A DNA stretch of 64,000 nt from Phocaeicola faecium (GCF_014837055.1 NZ_JACSPQ010000011.1:103021-167020); one strand, 5' to 3'; shown: positions 9,935 through 19,481, numbered from the stretch's first letter. A program made the numbers and translations. The notes: generated by a model from the sequence alone, not told the origin.

Positions 9935-10402
9935 ATGGACAGGCGCAAATTTTTCAAAACGGCAAGCATACTTGTTGCGGCAGCGGGCACCCATTGTCTG
10001 CCTGCCGGAGGCAATGAGCTGTTCTATAATGTTATTCAGACGGAATCATTGAATCATTATAATAAAAAACGTATGAAACACAAATGTAAGATAACCGTAT
10101 TAAAGCGAGAATGTTACAAAAACCTGCAAGCTGAGTATCTGGCAGACCCACAGTCGGGACCCTGTCCTTATTTCCATGAAGGACAAGAAATTATCGTAGA
10201 CAGCGACAACTTTTTCCGTATGCTGAACGGAGGATTCTGTTCGGAAGCATGGGACTGCATCAGCCGGTATGTTTATGCTGCCTTGCAAGGCGGCTCGATT
10301 ATGCGTGGTTGGACAAACGACGAGAAAGTCATGATAACCTGCTGTAACGACGGCACACGCCCGGTTATCTTCAAGCTCGAACGGTTGGACGAAGAAGAAT
10401 AA
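9935..10402 (+). CDS. TIGR04076-family protein with twin-arginine-like leader
   Basis: 155 residues. It starts MDRRKFFKTASILVAAAGTH, which resembles a Tat export signal. The mature part (CKITVLKRECYKNL, GPCPYFHEGQEIIVD, GGFCSEAWDCISRYVYAAL, then a second conserved CC pair) matches the TIGR04076 family of small cysteine-rich proteins of unknown function. An internal ATG (MKHKCKITV) would give the usual leaderless family member, so the leader may be an added extension. It is convergent with the flavodoxin gene. Confidence 0.8.
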   Translation: MDRRKFFKTASILVAAAGTHCLPAGGNELFYNVIQTESLNHYNKKRMKHKCKITVLKRECYKNLQAEYLADPQSGPCPYFHEGQEIIVDSDNFFRMLNGGFCSEAWDCISRYVYAALQGGSIMRGWTNDEKVMITCCNDGTRPVIFKLERLDEEE

Positions 10403-10452
10403 CACCGAGTCTCTGTAACAGGCAAACCGACCCGAATCGAACCTTCGGAAAT

Positions 10453-11394
10453 TTATTGTCGGTTTGCCTCCTTGATGCTCCAAAGCGAAACATGCTCGTT
10501 ACGGTAGCGGGCGTTAGGATTTATCTCGCCGCGTGCAAGCAACGGGTCGTCGGGCAGCGATTTGAACTGTATTGCTTTCTGCGGGCAGTTCTGGATGCAG
10601 GCAAAACAAAAATCACAGTCGCCCTCCGTCTTCACTCCCTGCGAAGTCAGCTTGTAATTACCTCGCGGACAAACCTCCGTACAGATTCCGCAGTCGATGC
10701 AGGCATCTGTTACTGCAAAGTATTTTTCGCTCCGCATCAGGAATCCTACCTCCGGGTCAAGCCCCGTATAAGCCATGAATCCCTCATGTTGGCGACGTTC
10801 GTCATCGCTGAAAGGTTCGTGCCAGTGGCGTTTCGCCTGAAGGTCGGAGGTGATGCGCTTCAGACTTTCGGGAATCTGTTTGTCTAATTTCATCTCTTCC
10901 GCCATATCAAAATTCGGCAACCAGTTATCCACCATAATCATCGTAGTGATATAATCGAAAGGACATCCGGCACGTTGAGTAATCTCATCCCATATCCCTA
11001 CGGCATTACATTTGCGCCTGCCGTAAGTCAGCACGGCAAACTTATATCCCGCCGCCAGTTTCGCCCGTTTGATGTACTCGCGCACCATGTTGGGCGGCAT
11101 GTGTCCGTAGATAGGATAAACGATACCAATCTCGTCCGCCTCCAGTTCGTAACGCTTCTCCTTTACCAACTGCGGCATACTGAGCAGCTCAGTATGCTCG
11201 TCAGCTAACTGACGTGCCACATATAAACAATTCCCCGTCCCCGTAAAATAAAGAATGATACGTTTCTTTTCCGTTTTGCCACACCCGGTAAGCGAAGTCA
11301 TTCCCCATGCAGCCGTTCCAGCAATAAACGCCCCCATCCGCTTGAGAGCAGAACGGCGAGATATTCCTCCGGTATGTTCTTTTTCCATAGACAC
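10453..11394 (-). CDS. EFR1-family protein: Tat leader, flavodoxin fold and two 4Fe-4S clusters
   Basis: 313 residues. An N-terminal SRRSALKRMGAFIAGTAAWG looks like a Tat signal ending at a lipobox-like LTGC. A flavodoxin-like FMN-binding domain follows (ILYFTGTGNCLYVARQL), then a bacterial ferredoxin pair (CIDCGICTEVCP and CDFCFACIQNCP). The protein should carry out low-potential electron transfer, probably outside the cytoplasmic membrane if the leader is real. Together with the TIGR04076 and HxlR genes it makes a small redox cluster. The partner and substrate are unknown. Confidence 0.87.
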   Translation of the reverse strand: MSMEKEHTGGISRRSALKRMGAFIAGTAAWGMTSLTGCGKTEKKRIILYFTGTGNCLYVARQLADEHTELLSMPQLVKEKRYELEADEIGIVYPIYGHMPPNMVREYIKRAKLAAGYKFAVLTYGRRKCNAVGIWDEITQRAGCPFDYITTMIMVDNWLPNFDMAEEMKLDKQIPESLKRITSDLQAKRHWHEPFSDDERRQHEGFMAYTGLDPEVGFLMRSEKYFAVTDACIDCGICTEVCPRGNYKLTSQGVKTEGDCDFCFACIQNCPQKAIQFKSLPDDPLLARGEINPNARYRNEHVSLWSIKEANRQ

Positions 11395-11651
11395 TTGTTT
11401 TTAGTTTTTACAAATGTACGCCGAATCACATACTCCATTAATACACAAATTACAGAATAATTCACCTATTTTACAGTAAAAGAAAGGCAGAAATGCGGTA
11501 AATCTTGTGGAGGTTGGCAAACGGCTTTTCTGTAACAATGGAAGTAATTAGGTTTTTATGCTTGCGGTATGCTTTCCGTTGATAGAAAGATTAATAATTG
11601 AATAGGTAATTCAAATGCTTATTTTTCTTGAGCGCTGTAAAATGAGAGGAA
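11395..11651. other. Intergenic region between the flavodoxin gene and the tracrRNA
   Basis: About 250 bases, AT-rich, with no open frame of note and no repeat array. It is bounded by the divergent flavodoxin start and the tracrRNA terminator. Confidence 0.5.
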
Positions 11652-11731
11652 TAAAAAATCCCCCGTTAAGGTCGAGGGAAACCTAATGTTTTCACAACGG
11701 AATAATCCTTATTGTGATTTGCTTCAAAATA
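11652..11731 (-). ncRNA. tracrRNA of a type II-C CRISPR-Cas9 system
   Basis: Read on the minus strand, the transcript begins with an anti-repeat (ACTATTTTGAAGCAAATCAC) and runs into AAGGATTATTCCGTTGTGAA followed by AACATT, the nexus characteristic of Bacteroidetes II-C tracrRNAs. It ends in a hairpin (TCCCTC paired with GGGGGA) and six T residues at 11653-11658. The anti-repeat is the complement of the known Bacteroides II-C repeat start GTTGTGATTTGCTTTCAAAT, allowing mismatches. It lies directly upstream of cas9, on the opposite strand. No array is in the window. Confidence 0.85.
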
Positions 11732-11737
11732 GTATTG

Positions 11738-11768
11738 CAAATATAATATAATAGTTAAAGATAGCCAA
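11738..11768 (-). promoter_or_regulatory. tracrRNA promoter
   Basis: On the minus strand TTG (11768-11766) and TATATTTG (11745-11738) are spaced by 20 bases, an excellent match to the Bacteroides -33/-7 promoter. Transcription would start near 11731, exactly at the anti-repeat. A second -7-like TAACTTTG on the plus strand (11788-11795) probably serves cas9. Confidence 0.7.
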
Positions 11769-11832
11769 GTCTTTTGCGGAAATTTTATAACTTTGAAAAA
11801 TAAGAGAATTTTTATGCTATAAAAAACACGTT

Positions 11833-14466
11833 ATGAAGAATATTTTAGGACTTGATTTAGGAACCAATAGTATTGGTTGGGCCGTAATTAAGGCTTCGAC
11901 AAATGAAGAAGGGAAAGAACAATTACATAATATAGACAGTGCAGGTTCGCGTATAATTCCGATGGATGCAGCAATATTGGGCGATTTTGATAAAGGAAAT
12001 TCAAAATCGCAGACAGCCGACCGTACACAAAGCCGGGGTATACGCCGTTTGTATGAACGGTCTAATTTACGGCGTGAAAGGTTACATCGGGTTTTGTCTT
12101 TGCTTGGCTTTTTGCCAGCTCATTATGCTCGTTATATAGACCGGTACGGACGGTTTATTGATTATGCAGAGCCTAAATTGTCTTGGGATAAGGATGAACA
12201 GGGGCATCCCGTTTTTATTTTTCAAGATTCGTTTGATGAAATGTTGAATGATTTTCGTCAGTTTCAGCCGGCTTTGGTTGATAACGGTCGGAAAGTGCCA
12301 TACGATTGGACCATTTATTATTTGCGAAAGAAAGCACTTACCCAAAAGATTCGGAAAGAAGAATTGGCATGGATTTTGCTTAATTTCAATCAAAAACGGG
12401 GATATTATCAGTTGCGTGGGGAAGAAACCAATACATCTACTACTGCTAAAAGTCGTCAGTATTTCGATAGTCAGATAGTTATTGATATTATTGATACAGG
12501 ACAACTTTATAAAGGGATGAAAGTTCTTACCGTAGTATTGGAGGATGGCTCAAAAGGTAAAATTTTTAAGAAAGAAATTCCAGACTGGATTGGTCAGAAA
12601 AAAGACATTATAGCATCTGTTGATATTGATAAGGATGGTAATGATAAATACGATGAAAATGGTGAATTAAGTTGCCGTTTCAAGATTCCTTCAGAGCAGG
12701 AATGGGATGAAAAATGGGAATTGATAAAAACTAAGACACAGCATGATTTAGATGTGTCAGATAAAACAGTGGGTGCTTACATCTATGACACTTTGTTGCA
12801 AATGCCTTGTCAGAAAGTACGTGGAAAATTGGTAAGGACCATCGAACGAAAATATTATAAGAAAGAATTGTATCAGATTCTGGAAAAACAGAAAGAGTTT
12901 CATGAAGAGTTCCGTAATCGAGACCTGTATTTGGCTTGTATCAATGAACTCTATTCTCTGAATGAAGCACATCGTAATGAAATAGCCAGTCGTAATCTTG
13001 TTTATCTGTTCATTGAAGATATCTTGTTTTATCAACGTCCGTTAAAGAGTAAAAAGTCATTGATCGCTGACTGTCCTTACGAGGAATATACTTGTACAAA
13101 TAAAGAAACAGGAGAGATAGAGCATTTCGGAGTGAAGTGTATTGCCAAGTCTCACCCATTGTATCAGGAATTCCGCTTGTGGCAATTTCTCGCGAACTTA
13201 CGTATATATCAGAAAGAACAAGTAGACAATGGAAAAACCTGTTATGATGTAGACGTTACTTCTGATTTTTTAAAGACGGAAGATGATTATACAGAATTAT
13301 TCGATTGGTTGTGTGAGCAAAAAAGCATAAAGCAAGACAGTATATTGAAATGCCCGGTTTTCGGCTTGAAAAAGAATGATATTAATAAGTATCGTTGGAA
13401 TTATGTGGAGGATAAATCCTATCCATGTAATGAGACTCATGCACTTCTTCTTGAATGGTTGAATAAAGCAGGCATAGCATCTTCTTTTTTGAACTCTACG
13501 ACCGAAGAAGATTTATGGCATATTCTTTATTCTGTTTCGGATAAAAAAGAATTAGAAAAAGCATTAAACAAATTTGCAGAAAGATATGGACTTGCCGCAA
13601 AATTTGTTGAAGTATTCCAGTCTGTTCCGCCTTTTGAGAAAGATTATGGAGCTTATTCAGCTAAGGCTATAAAAAAACTGTTGCCTTTAATGCGGATGGG
13701 GAAATATTGGAGTGAAGATAACATTGATGAACAGACACGCAGGCGTATTGATAAAATGATATCGGGAGAGTATGATGATACCATTCGAAATCGGGTAAGA
13801 GAAAAGGCTATTCATCTGACGGATGTAACTTCATTCAGAGGGCTCCCGCTGTGGTTGGCCTGTTATATTGTGTATAATCGTCACTCTGAAGCACGAGATG
13901 TCAAAAAATGGACAGAACCTGCCGATATTGATGATTACTTGCGTAAGTTTAAACAGCATTCGTTACATAACCCCATCGTAGAACAAATAATTCTTGAAAC
14001 ATTACGTACAGTTCGTGATATATGGAGGCAAGTAGGACATATTGATGAAATCCATGTGGAGTTAGGGCGTGAAATGAAAAATCCAAAAGATAAACGCGCT
14101 AAAATGACTCGCCAGATGCAGGAAAATGAAAATGCAAATCTCCGTATTAAAGCAATGCTTGTAGAGTTTATGAATCCTGAATTTGAGATTGAAAATGTTC
14201 GTCCGTATTCTCCAAGTCAACAAGAGTTGTTACGAATTTATGAAGAAGGGGTTCTCAATAGTGTAAGTGAAATATCAGATGAAATAGCTACCATCATTAA
14301 GAAATTTAATGAAAGCGATATAAAGAAACGTCCCACTACATCAGAGGTATTGAAGTACAAACTTTGGCTGGAACAAAAATACCGTTCTCCTTATACGGGA
14401 GAGATGATACCACTGGGTAAATTATTTACACCGGCTTATGAGATTGAACATATTAAGACACAATAA
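11833..14466 (+). pseudogene. cas9: Type II-C Cas9, truncated inside the HNH motif
   Basis: The open frame encodes 877 residues, against about 1400 for Bacteroides Cas9. Present are RuvC-I (ILGLDLGTNSIGWAVI, catalytic D8), the arginine-rich bridge helix (SRGIRRLYERSNLRRERLHR), the REC lobe and RuvC-II (IDEIHVELGREM, E743). The frame reaches the HNH start motif YEIEHI (H873) and then reads KTQ and stops. From about 14456 the DNA is foreign. The rest of HNH, RuvC-III and the PAM-interacting domain are missing, so the product cannot cleave and probably cannot recognise a PAM. cas1, cas2 and the array, normally downstream, are also displaced. The break is the insertion of the conjugative element that follows. 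Confidence 0.93.
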
Positions 14467-15520
14467 AAATTGTATCTTTCAAGCTATGAGATAATTAACA
14501 GAGAAACAAAACAGACTTGTTAACGGTTTAGAAACCAGCGAACTTCTATAATCTGCCTCATTTTGCATCAAGCGAAAGAACGTCCTTACTTTTTGCAAAG
14601 GTACAAAACAGTCCCCGTCTTTGCAAAATTTCCCGCAATTTTATTTCGCCCGCAAATTTTATCCTCCATCATTTTTCCTGTTCTGAAAACGGCTTCCGGC
14701 TTGATGTGCGCAAGCCCATTTCAGAAGCAGCACAAGCAAAGAAAAGCCCACGACGACCACAATGTCACCAGTGACACTGCCATCGTCGCGGACACTTCTT
14801 TTATGTGCTTGTGCTGAACGGCCAAGACCGTCTTATTCGTTTTTCTTTTTTCGTTTCCGTTGTCAGCCGGAAATGCCGCCGGATGCAGGAAACGGCAAGC
14901 GTGAATCTGCTCCTGCGACTATTCCCGGCTGTCATGTGTGGCCTGTCTTCCAACCGTCTTGCCCTGCCGTTGCCAATCGGAGCAATGGCAGGCAAGACCA
15001 TTTTCAGACAGATGCCGCCGGAGGAACACCCGCGACCGCAAGCCATGCCCGCATGACAATGACGGTCACGGGACTTCCGTCACGGCGGCAGGAAAGCGAG
15101 GCTTTCCCTTGTCAGTTGCGCCGCCCTTTCGATTTTCCTGTGGCGCGTTGCGCCATTTCACATACTTCCCCCTTTTCCTTTCCGTCTCTCCAAGTGTATG
15201 CCAATGTCCCCATGCCGCCATTCCAGACGGCATCAGTGGTCATTTTCGTTGCAGGGGCAAAGGTAAAGACGGGATTAGGAACACAAATTTTTTAGCCACA
15301 ATCTCCACACTTCGCAGGCTCAGGTAGTATTCTGTCGAAAAAATTTGCTGAACCTACTCCCCTGACCTTTGCTTTTTCCCCTGAAACGAAAACGACCGGT
15401 GCGCGGTCGGAAGACGTCACAAGGAGACATCGGACATACGGAGAGGCGAAAAGAAAAAGGACTCGACCCGACCTCCCCATCCGAGCAAGACAAGTAACAA
15501 CAATCTAAAAATTGGAAGAT
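14467..15520. other. Non-coding end region of the conjugative element
   Basis: About 1 kb without a credible gene. Open frames here have biased, low-complexity translations and no ribosome-binding sites. It contains the candidate attachment core and an imperfect inverted repeat: CGTTGCAGGGGCAAAGGTAA near 15247 and the complement of a related sequence at about 15364-15394. Confidence 0.55.
14595..14604 (-). other. Candidate attachment-site core
   Basis: The minus strand reads GTACCTTTGC, an exact fit to GTANNTTTGC, the core associated with CTnDOT integration sites. It lies about 140 bases inside the point where the Cas9 frame is lost. A weaker GTATCTTTC occurs at 14473-14481, nearer the break. 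I cannot tell which, if either, marks the recombination point, and the motif is short. Confidence 0.35.
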
Positions 15521-15739
15521 ATGAGAATGACATTGAACGACATCGGAAAGGCTATGCGGAGCGTATTGTCCGCAATGGTGAGAGCAGCATGGGGCATTAC
15601 CCTTTGCGCAGGAGGTTTGGCGGTGGGCATCGCAGGGGAAATCCTGCTGGGTATGTTGAACTTCATGTTCGGCATCCTCACCGCCCTGCTTTCAGTAGTG
15701 GCAGCTATCGGAATTTTCATTTGGTTATTAACCCTTTAA
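15521..15739 (+). CDS. Small membrane protein of the conjugative element
   Basis: 72 residues from the ATG at 15521 (MRMTLNDIGKAMRSV), preceded by GGAAG. An upstream TTG in frame is less likely. Two hydrophobic helices (AWGITLCAGGLAVGIAGEIL and GILTALLSVVAAIGIFIWLL) make it an inner-membrane protein. It opens the plus-strand accessory gene set of the element. No function is known to me. Confidence 0.65.
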   Translation: MRMTLNDIGKAMRSVLSAMVRAAWGITLCAGGLAVGIAGEILLGMLNFMFGILTALLSVVAAIGIFIWLLTL

Positions 15740-15750
15740 TTCATACGGAT

Positions 15751-15972
15751 ATGGCGAAAAGACACAGCAAGACAGTGGCACAACAATGCAGGTATTACGA
15801 GGTGGACAACATCTTCGAGTATATGGTAGAGGTGTGCATCAACGGTAACTTTTCCTCATTCAGGAGGTTGTACCACGAGTTGAACAAGGAGGCAAGAAAG
15901 GACTTCATCGCCTTTCTCATCTTGGAATGCCCGCCCCAATACCACATAGAGATTTTACAGAAAACCGTATAA
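15751..15972 (+). CDS. Conserved hypothetical protein of CTnDOT-type elements
   Basis: 73 residues starting MAKRHSKTVAQQCRYYEVDN at 15751, eleven bases after the previous stop. It is soluble, with an N-terminal basic stretch and a helical body (NIFEYMVEVCINGNFSSFRRL). Small proteins of this kind accompany PcfK/PcfJ genes in Bacteroidales elements. Function unknown. Confidence 0.65.
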   Translation: MAKRHSKTVAQQCRYYEVDNIFEYMVEVCINGNFSSFRRLYHELNKEARKDFIAFLILECPPQYHIEILQKTV

Positions 15973-15991
15973 CCATCTTAAATTACAGACA

Positions 15992-16282
15992 ATGGAAACT
16001 TTTGACTTTTATATGGATTGCAAGGTAACTTGCTGGGAACGTACCCGCTTCTCCATCAAAGCGAACAGCTATGAAGAAGCCAAATCCATCATTCTTTCAT
16101 GGGAAGATAAAGACGTGAACAGCCATATCGGTATGGACGAGAACGTCATCTATTGCGACTACGAATTGAACCCCGAAACGGTGGAAGGACTGTCCCCTGC
16201 GGAAAACGACAACAACCCTACGATGGAAATCTACGGACGGGATGACGAGTTGTTTTATCACAATATGTTGGACGAACAATAG
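15992..16282 (+). CDS. Hypothetical acidic accessory protein
   Basis: 96 residues, strongly acidic, beginning METFDFYMDCKVTCWERTRF. The pattern CKVTCWERTRFSIKANSYEEA suggests a small alpha/beta fold of the kind seen in element-borne anti-restriction or DNA-mimic proteins, but no family is recognised. It is part of the same plus-strand gene run. Confidence 0.6.
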   Translation: METFDFYMDCKVTCWERTRFSIKANSYEEAKSIILSWEDKDVNSHIGMDENVIYCDYELNPETVEGLSPAENDNNPTMEIYGRDDELFYHNMLDEQ

Positions 16283-16291
16283 AGCAAAGTT

Positions 16292-16885
16292 ATGAGAACG
16301 GAAACGAGGAAATACGAAGTTTACAAGGTGGACGAGCTTTCGGACAAGGCGAAAGAGAACGCCTATTGGAAGTGGTTGAAAGGCTTTGAATATGACGCAT
16401 CCGACAACAGGGCAACGTTGAAAGCCTTTGAGGAGATTTTCAAGGTAAAGGTAAGCAGGTGGAATTATGATGCCTGTACCTATAATTTCCAATTCATCTC
16501 AAATTACAGCGGGGAAGAGGAAGAACTGTGCGGTGTGCGGTTGCTGAAATTCATCGTGAACAACTATTGGCACAACCTTTTCAAGCCCAAGACCTATTGG
16601 CACAAAAAGGACTTCCACAAACAGCGCAGAAGTCGGATATCCGTAACCAATGATTGTGTGCTGACGGGTTATTGTGCGGACATGGACATACTGAAACCCA
16701 TATACGACTTTCTGAAAGTCCCCGACAAGCATACGAACTTGTATGACTTGATGAATGACTGCATCGACAGCTTTTTCCGCTTTTGCAGGGATGATGTGGA
16801 ATATGCTAGCAACGAGGAAGCCTTTGAGCGTGATTGCGAAGCCAACGAATACGAGTTTTTATCCAACGGAGAATTTTTCAAATAA
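16292..16885 (+). CDS. Hypothetical protein, phage/element accessory type
   Basis: 197 residues, ten bases after the preceding gene. The N-terminal KVDELSDKAKENAYWKWLKG motif is recurrent in phage and conjugative-element proteins of unknown role. The remainder is rich in aromatic and acidic residues. There is no membrane segment or catalytic motif. Confidence 0.6.
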   Translation: MRTETRKYEVYKVDELSDKAKENAYWKWLKGFEYDASDNRATLKAFEEIFKVKVSRWNYDACTYNFQFISNYSGEEEELCGVRLLKFIVNNYWHNLFKPKTYWHKKDFHKQRRSRISVTNDCVLTGYCADMDILKPIYDFLKVPDKHTNLYDLMNDCIDSFFRFCRDDVEYASNEEAFERDCEANEYEFLSNGEFFK

Positions 16886-16902
16886 CTAAAATACATACAG
16901 AT

Positions 16903-17325
16903 ATGAACGGAACAGACCATTTCAAGCGGACCATCCAAGCCTATTTGGACAGCCGTGCGGCGGAGGACAAGCTGTTTGCAGCAAGTTACAGCAAGCCGAA
17001 CAAGAACATGGACGATTGCATCACCTATTTGTTGCATTGGGCGAAAAGCCAATGCAATGGAGGCAACGGCATAGGCGTTACCGCAGGGGAAGTCTTGTCG
17101 CAAGCGGTACACTATTTTGACGAGGACGACATCGACATCGGCAAACCAATCCCGTGCCAAGTCATGGTATGCGGAGTTGAACTGACGGACGAGGAAAAGG
17201 CGGAAGCAAGGCAGAGAGCCATCCGCCAATACCAAGACGAGGAACTGCGCAAGATGCAAAACCGGAACAAGGCTAAGGCGAACCAAAAGACAAACGCACA
17301 ACAAGTTGAACTTTCATTATTCTGA
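16903..17325 (+). CDS. PcfK-like protein
   Basis: 140 residues from the ATG at 16903 (MNGTDHFKRTIQAYLDSRAA). The body NKNMDDCITYLLHWAKSQCNG and GVTAGEVLSQAVHYFDEDDI matches the PcfK family, named from the Enterococcus pCF10 conjugation region. The C-terminus is basic and glutamine-rich. It directly precedes the PcfJ gene, the usual pair in Bacteroidales elements. The role in transfer is undefined. Confidence 0.8.
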   Translation: MNGTDHFKRTIQAYLDSRAAEDKLFAASYSKPNKNMDDCITYLLHWAKSQCNGGNGIGVTAGEVLSQAVHYFDEDDIDIGKPIPCQVMVCGVELTDEEKAEARQRAIRQYQDEELRKMQNRNKAKANQKTNAQQVELSLF

Positions 17326-17329
17326 ACCT

Positions 17330-18664
17330 ATGAAACCCAAGACACCCATACAGAAAGAAGTCATCCGTCTGAGCGCAACCCTGCCCGAACTGACAAACGC
17401 ACAGAGAACCTACGCTTTCCACCATTGTTTCAAGCACTACGGCAGGCGGACTGCAAAAGGCGTCATTACCTGCACGGAGTGCGGACACGCATGGAAAAGC
17501 GGACACAGCCTTGCCGACACGCTTTGCGGATGCACCTGCCCGAACTGCGGCACGGCATTGGAAATCACGGACACCCGAAAGAGGGTGTTCGTGGACAACG
17601 AGTATTTCTCCATCATCACCACCTGCAAAGGCTACCAGGTAATACGTTTCTTTTTCGTCAGGAGCCGTCAGAAAGTCGGGCAAAAGGCGGAGTATTCCAT
17701 CTTTGAGGTGGCACAGCGGTGGATTGCTCCTGACGGCAAGTCCGAGACAGTGGCAAGGTTGCGTGGCTTTTCACTTCTCTACTACGACTTGTGGAACGAG
17801 GACAGCCCGATGGAAATCCGCAGGAACAACCAGCATAAGGTGTATGACATTGACCCGATATGCACCTATCCACGCCGACGGATTATCCCCGAAATTAAGC
17901 GAAATGGCTTTGACGGCAACCTGCACGGCATACTGCCTTACGACTTCTTCAAGGCTATCCTTTCGGACAGCCGTGCGGAAACATTGCTGAAGTCGGGCAA
18001 CATCGAACACTTGCGCTATTTCCTCTCCCGTCCGCAGGTACTTGACAGATGTTGGAACTCGTACAAGATAGCCATGCGGAATAAATATGCCATAACCGAC
18101 ATCTCATTGTGGTGCGACCTCGTATATCTCTTAGAGAGATTGGGAAAAGATTTGCGCAACCCCCGTTTCATATGCCCGCCCGATTTCAAGGCGGCTCACG
18201 ACCTGTATATGGGGAAACGGCAAGTCCAATTGGAGCGTGAACGGCAGCAGCAACACAGGGAGTGGGAAGCCGAGCGGTTGGAGCGTGAGCGGAAGCGTCT
18301 GGAAGAAATGGCGAAAGAGAAAGACGAGTATATCCGAAAGAAAGCCGCATTCCTCAACCTTGTACTGACGGACGGTCTAATCATCGTCAAGGTGCTGCAA
18401 AGCGTGGACGAGTTCTACGAGGAGGGGAAAGCCATGCACCATTGCGTCTATGCCAACGCCTACTACAACAATGAGAACTCCCTGATACTTTCCGCACGGA
18501 TAGACGAGCGACGCATCGAGACAGTGGAGGTGGACTTGCGGACATTAAAAGTGGTGCAGAGCCGTGGCGTATGCAACTCCAACACCGAATACCACGACCG
18601 CATCATCAAATTGGTGGAGGACAATGCCGAGCAGATACGGAAACGGATGAAAGAAGCAGCGTAA
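17330..18664 (+). CDS. PcfJ-like protein
   Basis: 444 residues from ATG 17330 (MKPKTPIQKEVIRLSATLP), four bases after the PcfK stop. An N-terminal zinc-ribbon (CTECGHAWKSG and CTCPNCGTAL) is followed by the PcfJ body with EGKAMHHCVYANAYYNNENS and SARIDERRIETVEVDLRTLK. A long charged coiled-coil (near residues 295-340) sits in the middle. The HHCV motif and its surrounding residues are the best conserved part of the family. Function unknown, tied to conjugation modules by context. Confidence 0.85.
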   Translation: MKPKTPIQKEVIRLSATLPELTNAQRTYAFHHCFKHYGRRTAKGVITCTECGHAWKSGHSLADTLCGCTCPNCGTALEITDTRKRVFVDNEYFSIITTCKGYQVIRFFFVRSRQKVGQKAEYSIFEVAQRWIAPDGKSETVARLRGFSLLYYDLWNEDSPMEIRRNNQHKVYDIDPICTYPRRRIIPEIKRNGFDGNLHGILPYDFFKAILSDSRAETLLKSGNIEHLRYFLSRPQVLDRCWNSYKIAMRNKYAITDISLWCDLVYLLERLGKDLRNPRFICPPDFKAAHDLYMGKRQVQLERERQQQHREWEAERLERERKRLEEMAKEKDEYIRKKAAFLNLVLTDGLIIVKVLQSVDEFYEEGKAMHHCVYANAYYNNENSLILSARIDERRIETVEVDLRTLKVVQSRGVCNSNTEYHDRIIKLVEDNAEQIRKRMKEAA

Positions 18665-18691
18665 TCGTTTAACAACTTAATACTTATTGAT

Positions 18692-18949
18692 ATGGAAGTG
18701 AGAATAGAAAACATGATTTTCGGGTGGCACGAGAAACTGCCTGAAATGTTCATCGAATTGTTGAACACGCTTGTACTGACAAAGGACGAGCAGGATGTAA
18801 GGGGGGTAATGGAGGTGTTCGCCCGAAAGAAACTTTTCAACGCCCTTTTCGCATTCGGGTATGGCGCACACCATCTGTGGGTGACACAGAAAAAGGCATC
18901 CGACCCCGACCAATGTTTGGAGAACAGATTACTGATTGTTGAATTTTAA
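18692..18949 (+). CDS. Hypothetical accessory protein
   Basis: 85 residues starting MEVRIENMIFGWHEKLPEMF. Soluble and helical. It follows PcfJ by 27 bases in the same run. No recognised domain. Confidence 0.55.
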   Translation: MEVRIENMIFGWHEKLPEMFIELLNTLVLTKDEQDVRGVMEVFARKKLFNALFAFGYGAHHLWVTQKKASDPDQCLENRLLIVEF

Positions 18950-18960
18950 TTGATAAGGCT

Positions 18961-19179
18961 ATGACAACAAGAATGACTATTAACGGAGTAAGCACCTGCA
19001 CGGCAGGTGAGAAATACGAGAAATTCCAACTGAAAATCGGGCGCAAAGTCCGCACGATGTACCAATATGACTATCGGGACACCACAACGGGAGAACTGTT
19101 CTCCTGCGTGAAACCCACATTGGACGAGTGCAGGCGGTTGCGTGACGAATGGATTAAAGCGAAGGAGGGCAGACGATGA
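18961..19179 (+). CDS. DUF3873-type small protein
   Basis: 72 residues. The sequence STCTAGEKYEKFQ followed by RTMYQYDYRDTTTGELFSCV fits a small family restricted to Bacteroidales conjugative elements. It overlaps the next gene by four bases (ATGA), so the two are translationally coupled. Confidence 0.7.
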   Translation: MTTRMTINGVSTCTAGEKYEKFQLKIGRKVRTMYQYDYRDTTTGELFSCVKPTLDECRRLRDEWIKAKEGRR

Positions 19180-19421
19180 GCGCAGGATATGAAACGCTGA
19201 TAGTGACGTTCAGCGACCCTATCAAGGTTTTGGACAATATGTTCGCCGATGCGGACGCATGGGGAACGGACAGCCTCAAAGGATGGGTGGAGGACTATGA
19301 AAGTACGAGGTTTACGCAGATAAACGGGCATACGGCAGTCATCACTTCCGAATACAACATGCCCTGCGTAAAGGAATGGCTCACACGCTGCACGGCTATC
19401 GCCGACATAAAGGAATTTTGA
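19176..19421 (+). CDS. Hypothetical accessory protein
   Basis: 81 residues, start overlapping the previous stop by four bases. Acidic and soluble (FADADAWGTDSLKGWVEDYE). Conserved in context with the DUF3873 gene. No function known. Confidence 0.6.
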   Translation: MSAGYETLIVTFSDPIKVLDNMFADADAWGTDSLKGWVEDYESTRFTQINGHTAVITSEYNMPCVKEWLTRCTAIADIKEF

Positions 19422-19481
19422 GTGCGTGGCGGTGGAAACACCGCCCACACTCCATTCGTAACAACTGAAAAAACAAGCGAA

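Noticed and set aside
11395..11830. CRISPR array next to cas9
   Set aside because: Only one repeat-like sequence is present and it is the tracrRNA anti-repeat.
14762..15295. 177-codon open frame at the end of the conjugative element
   Set aside because: Proline/serine-rich low-complexity translation, no ribosome-binding site, several overlapping open frames of the same quality on both strands.
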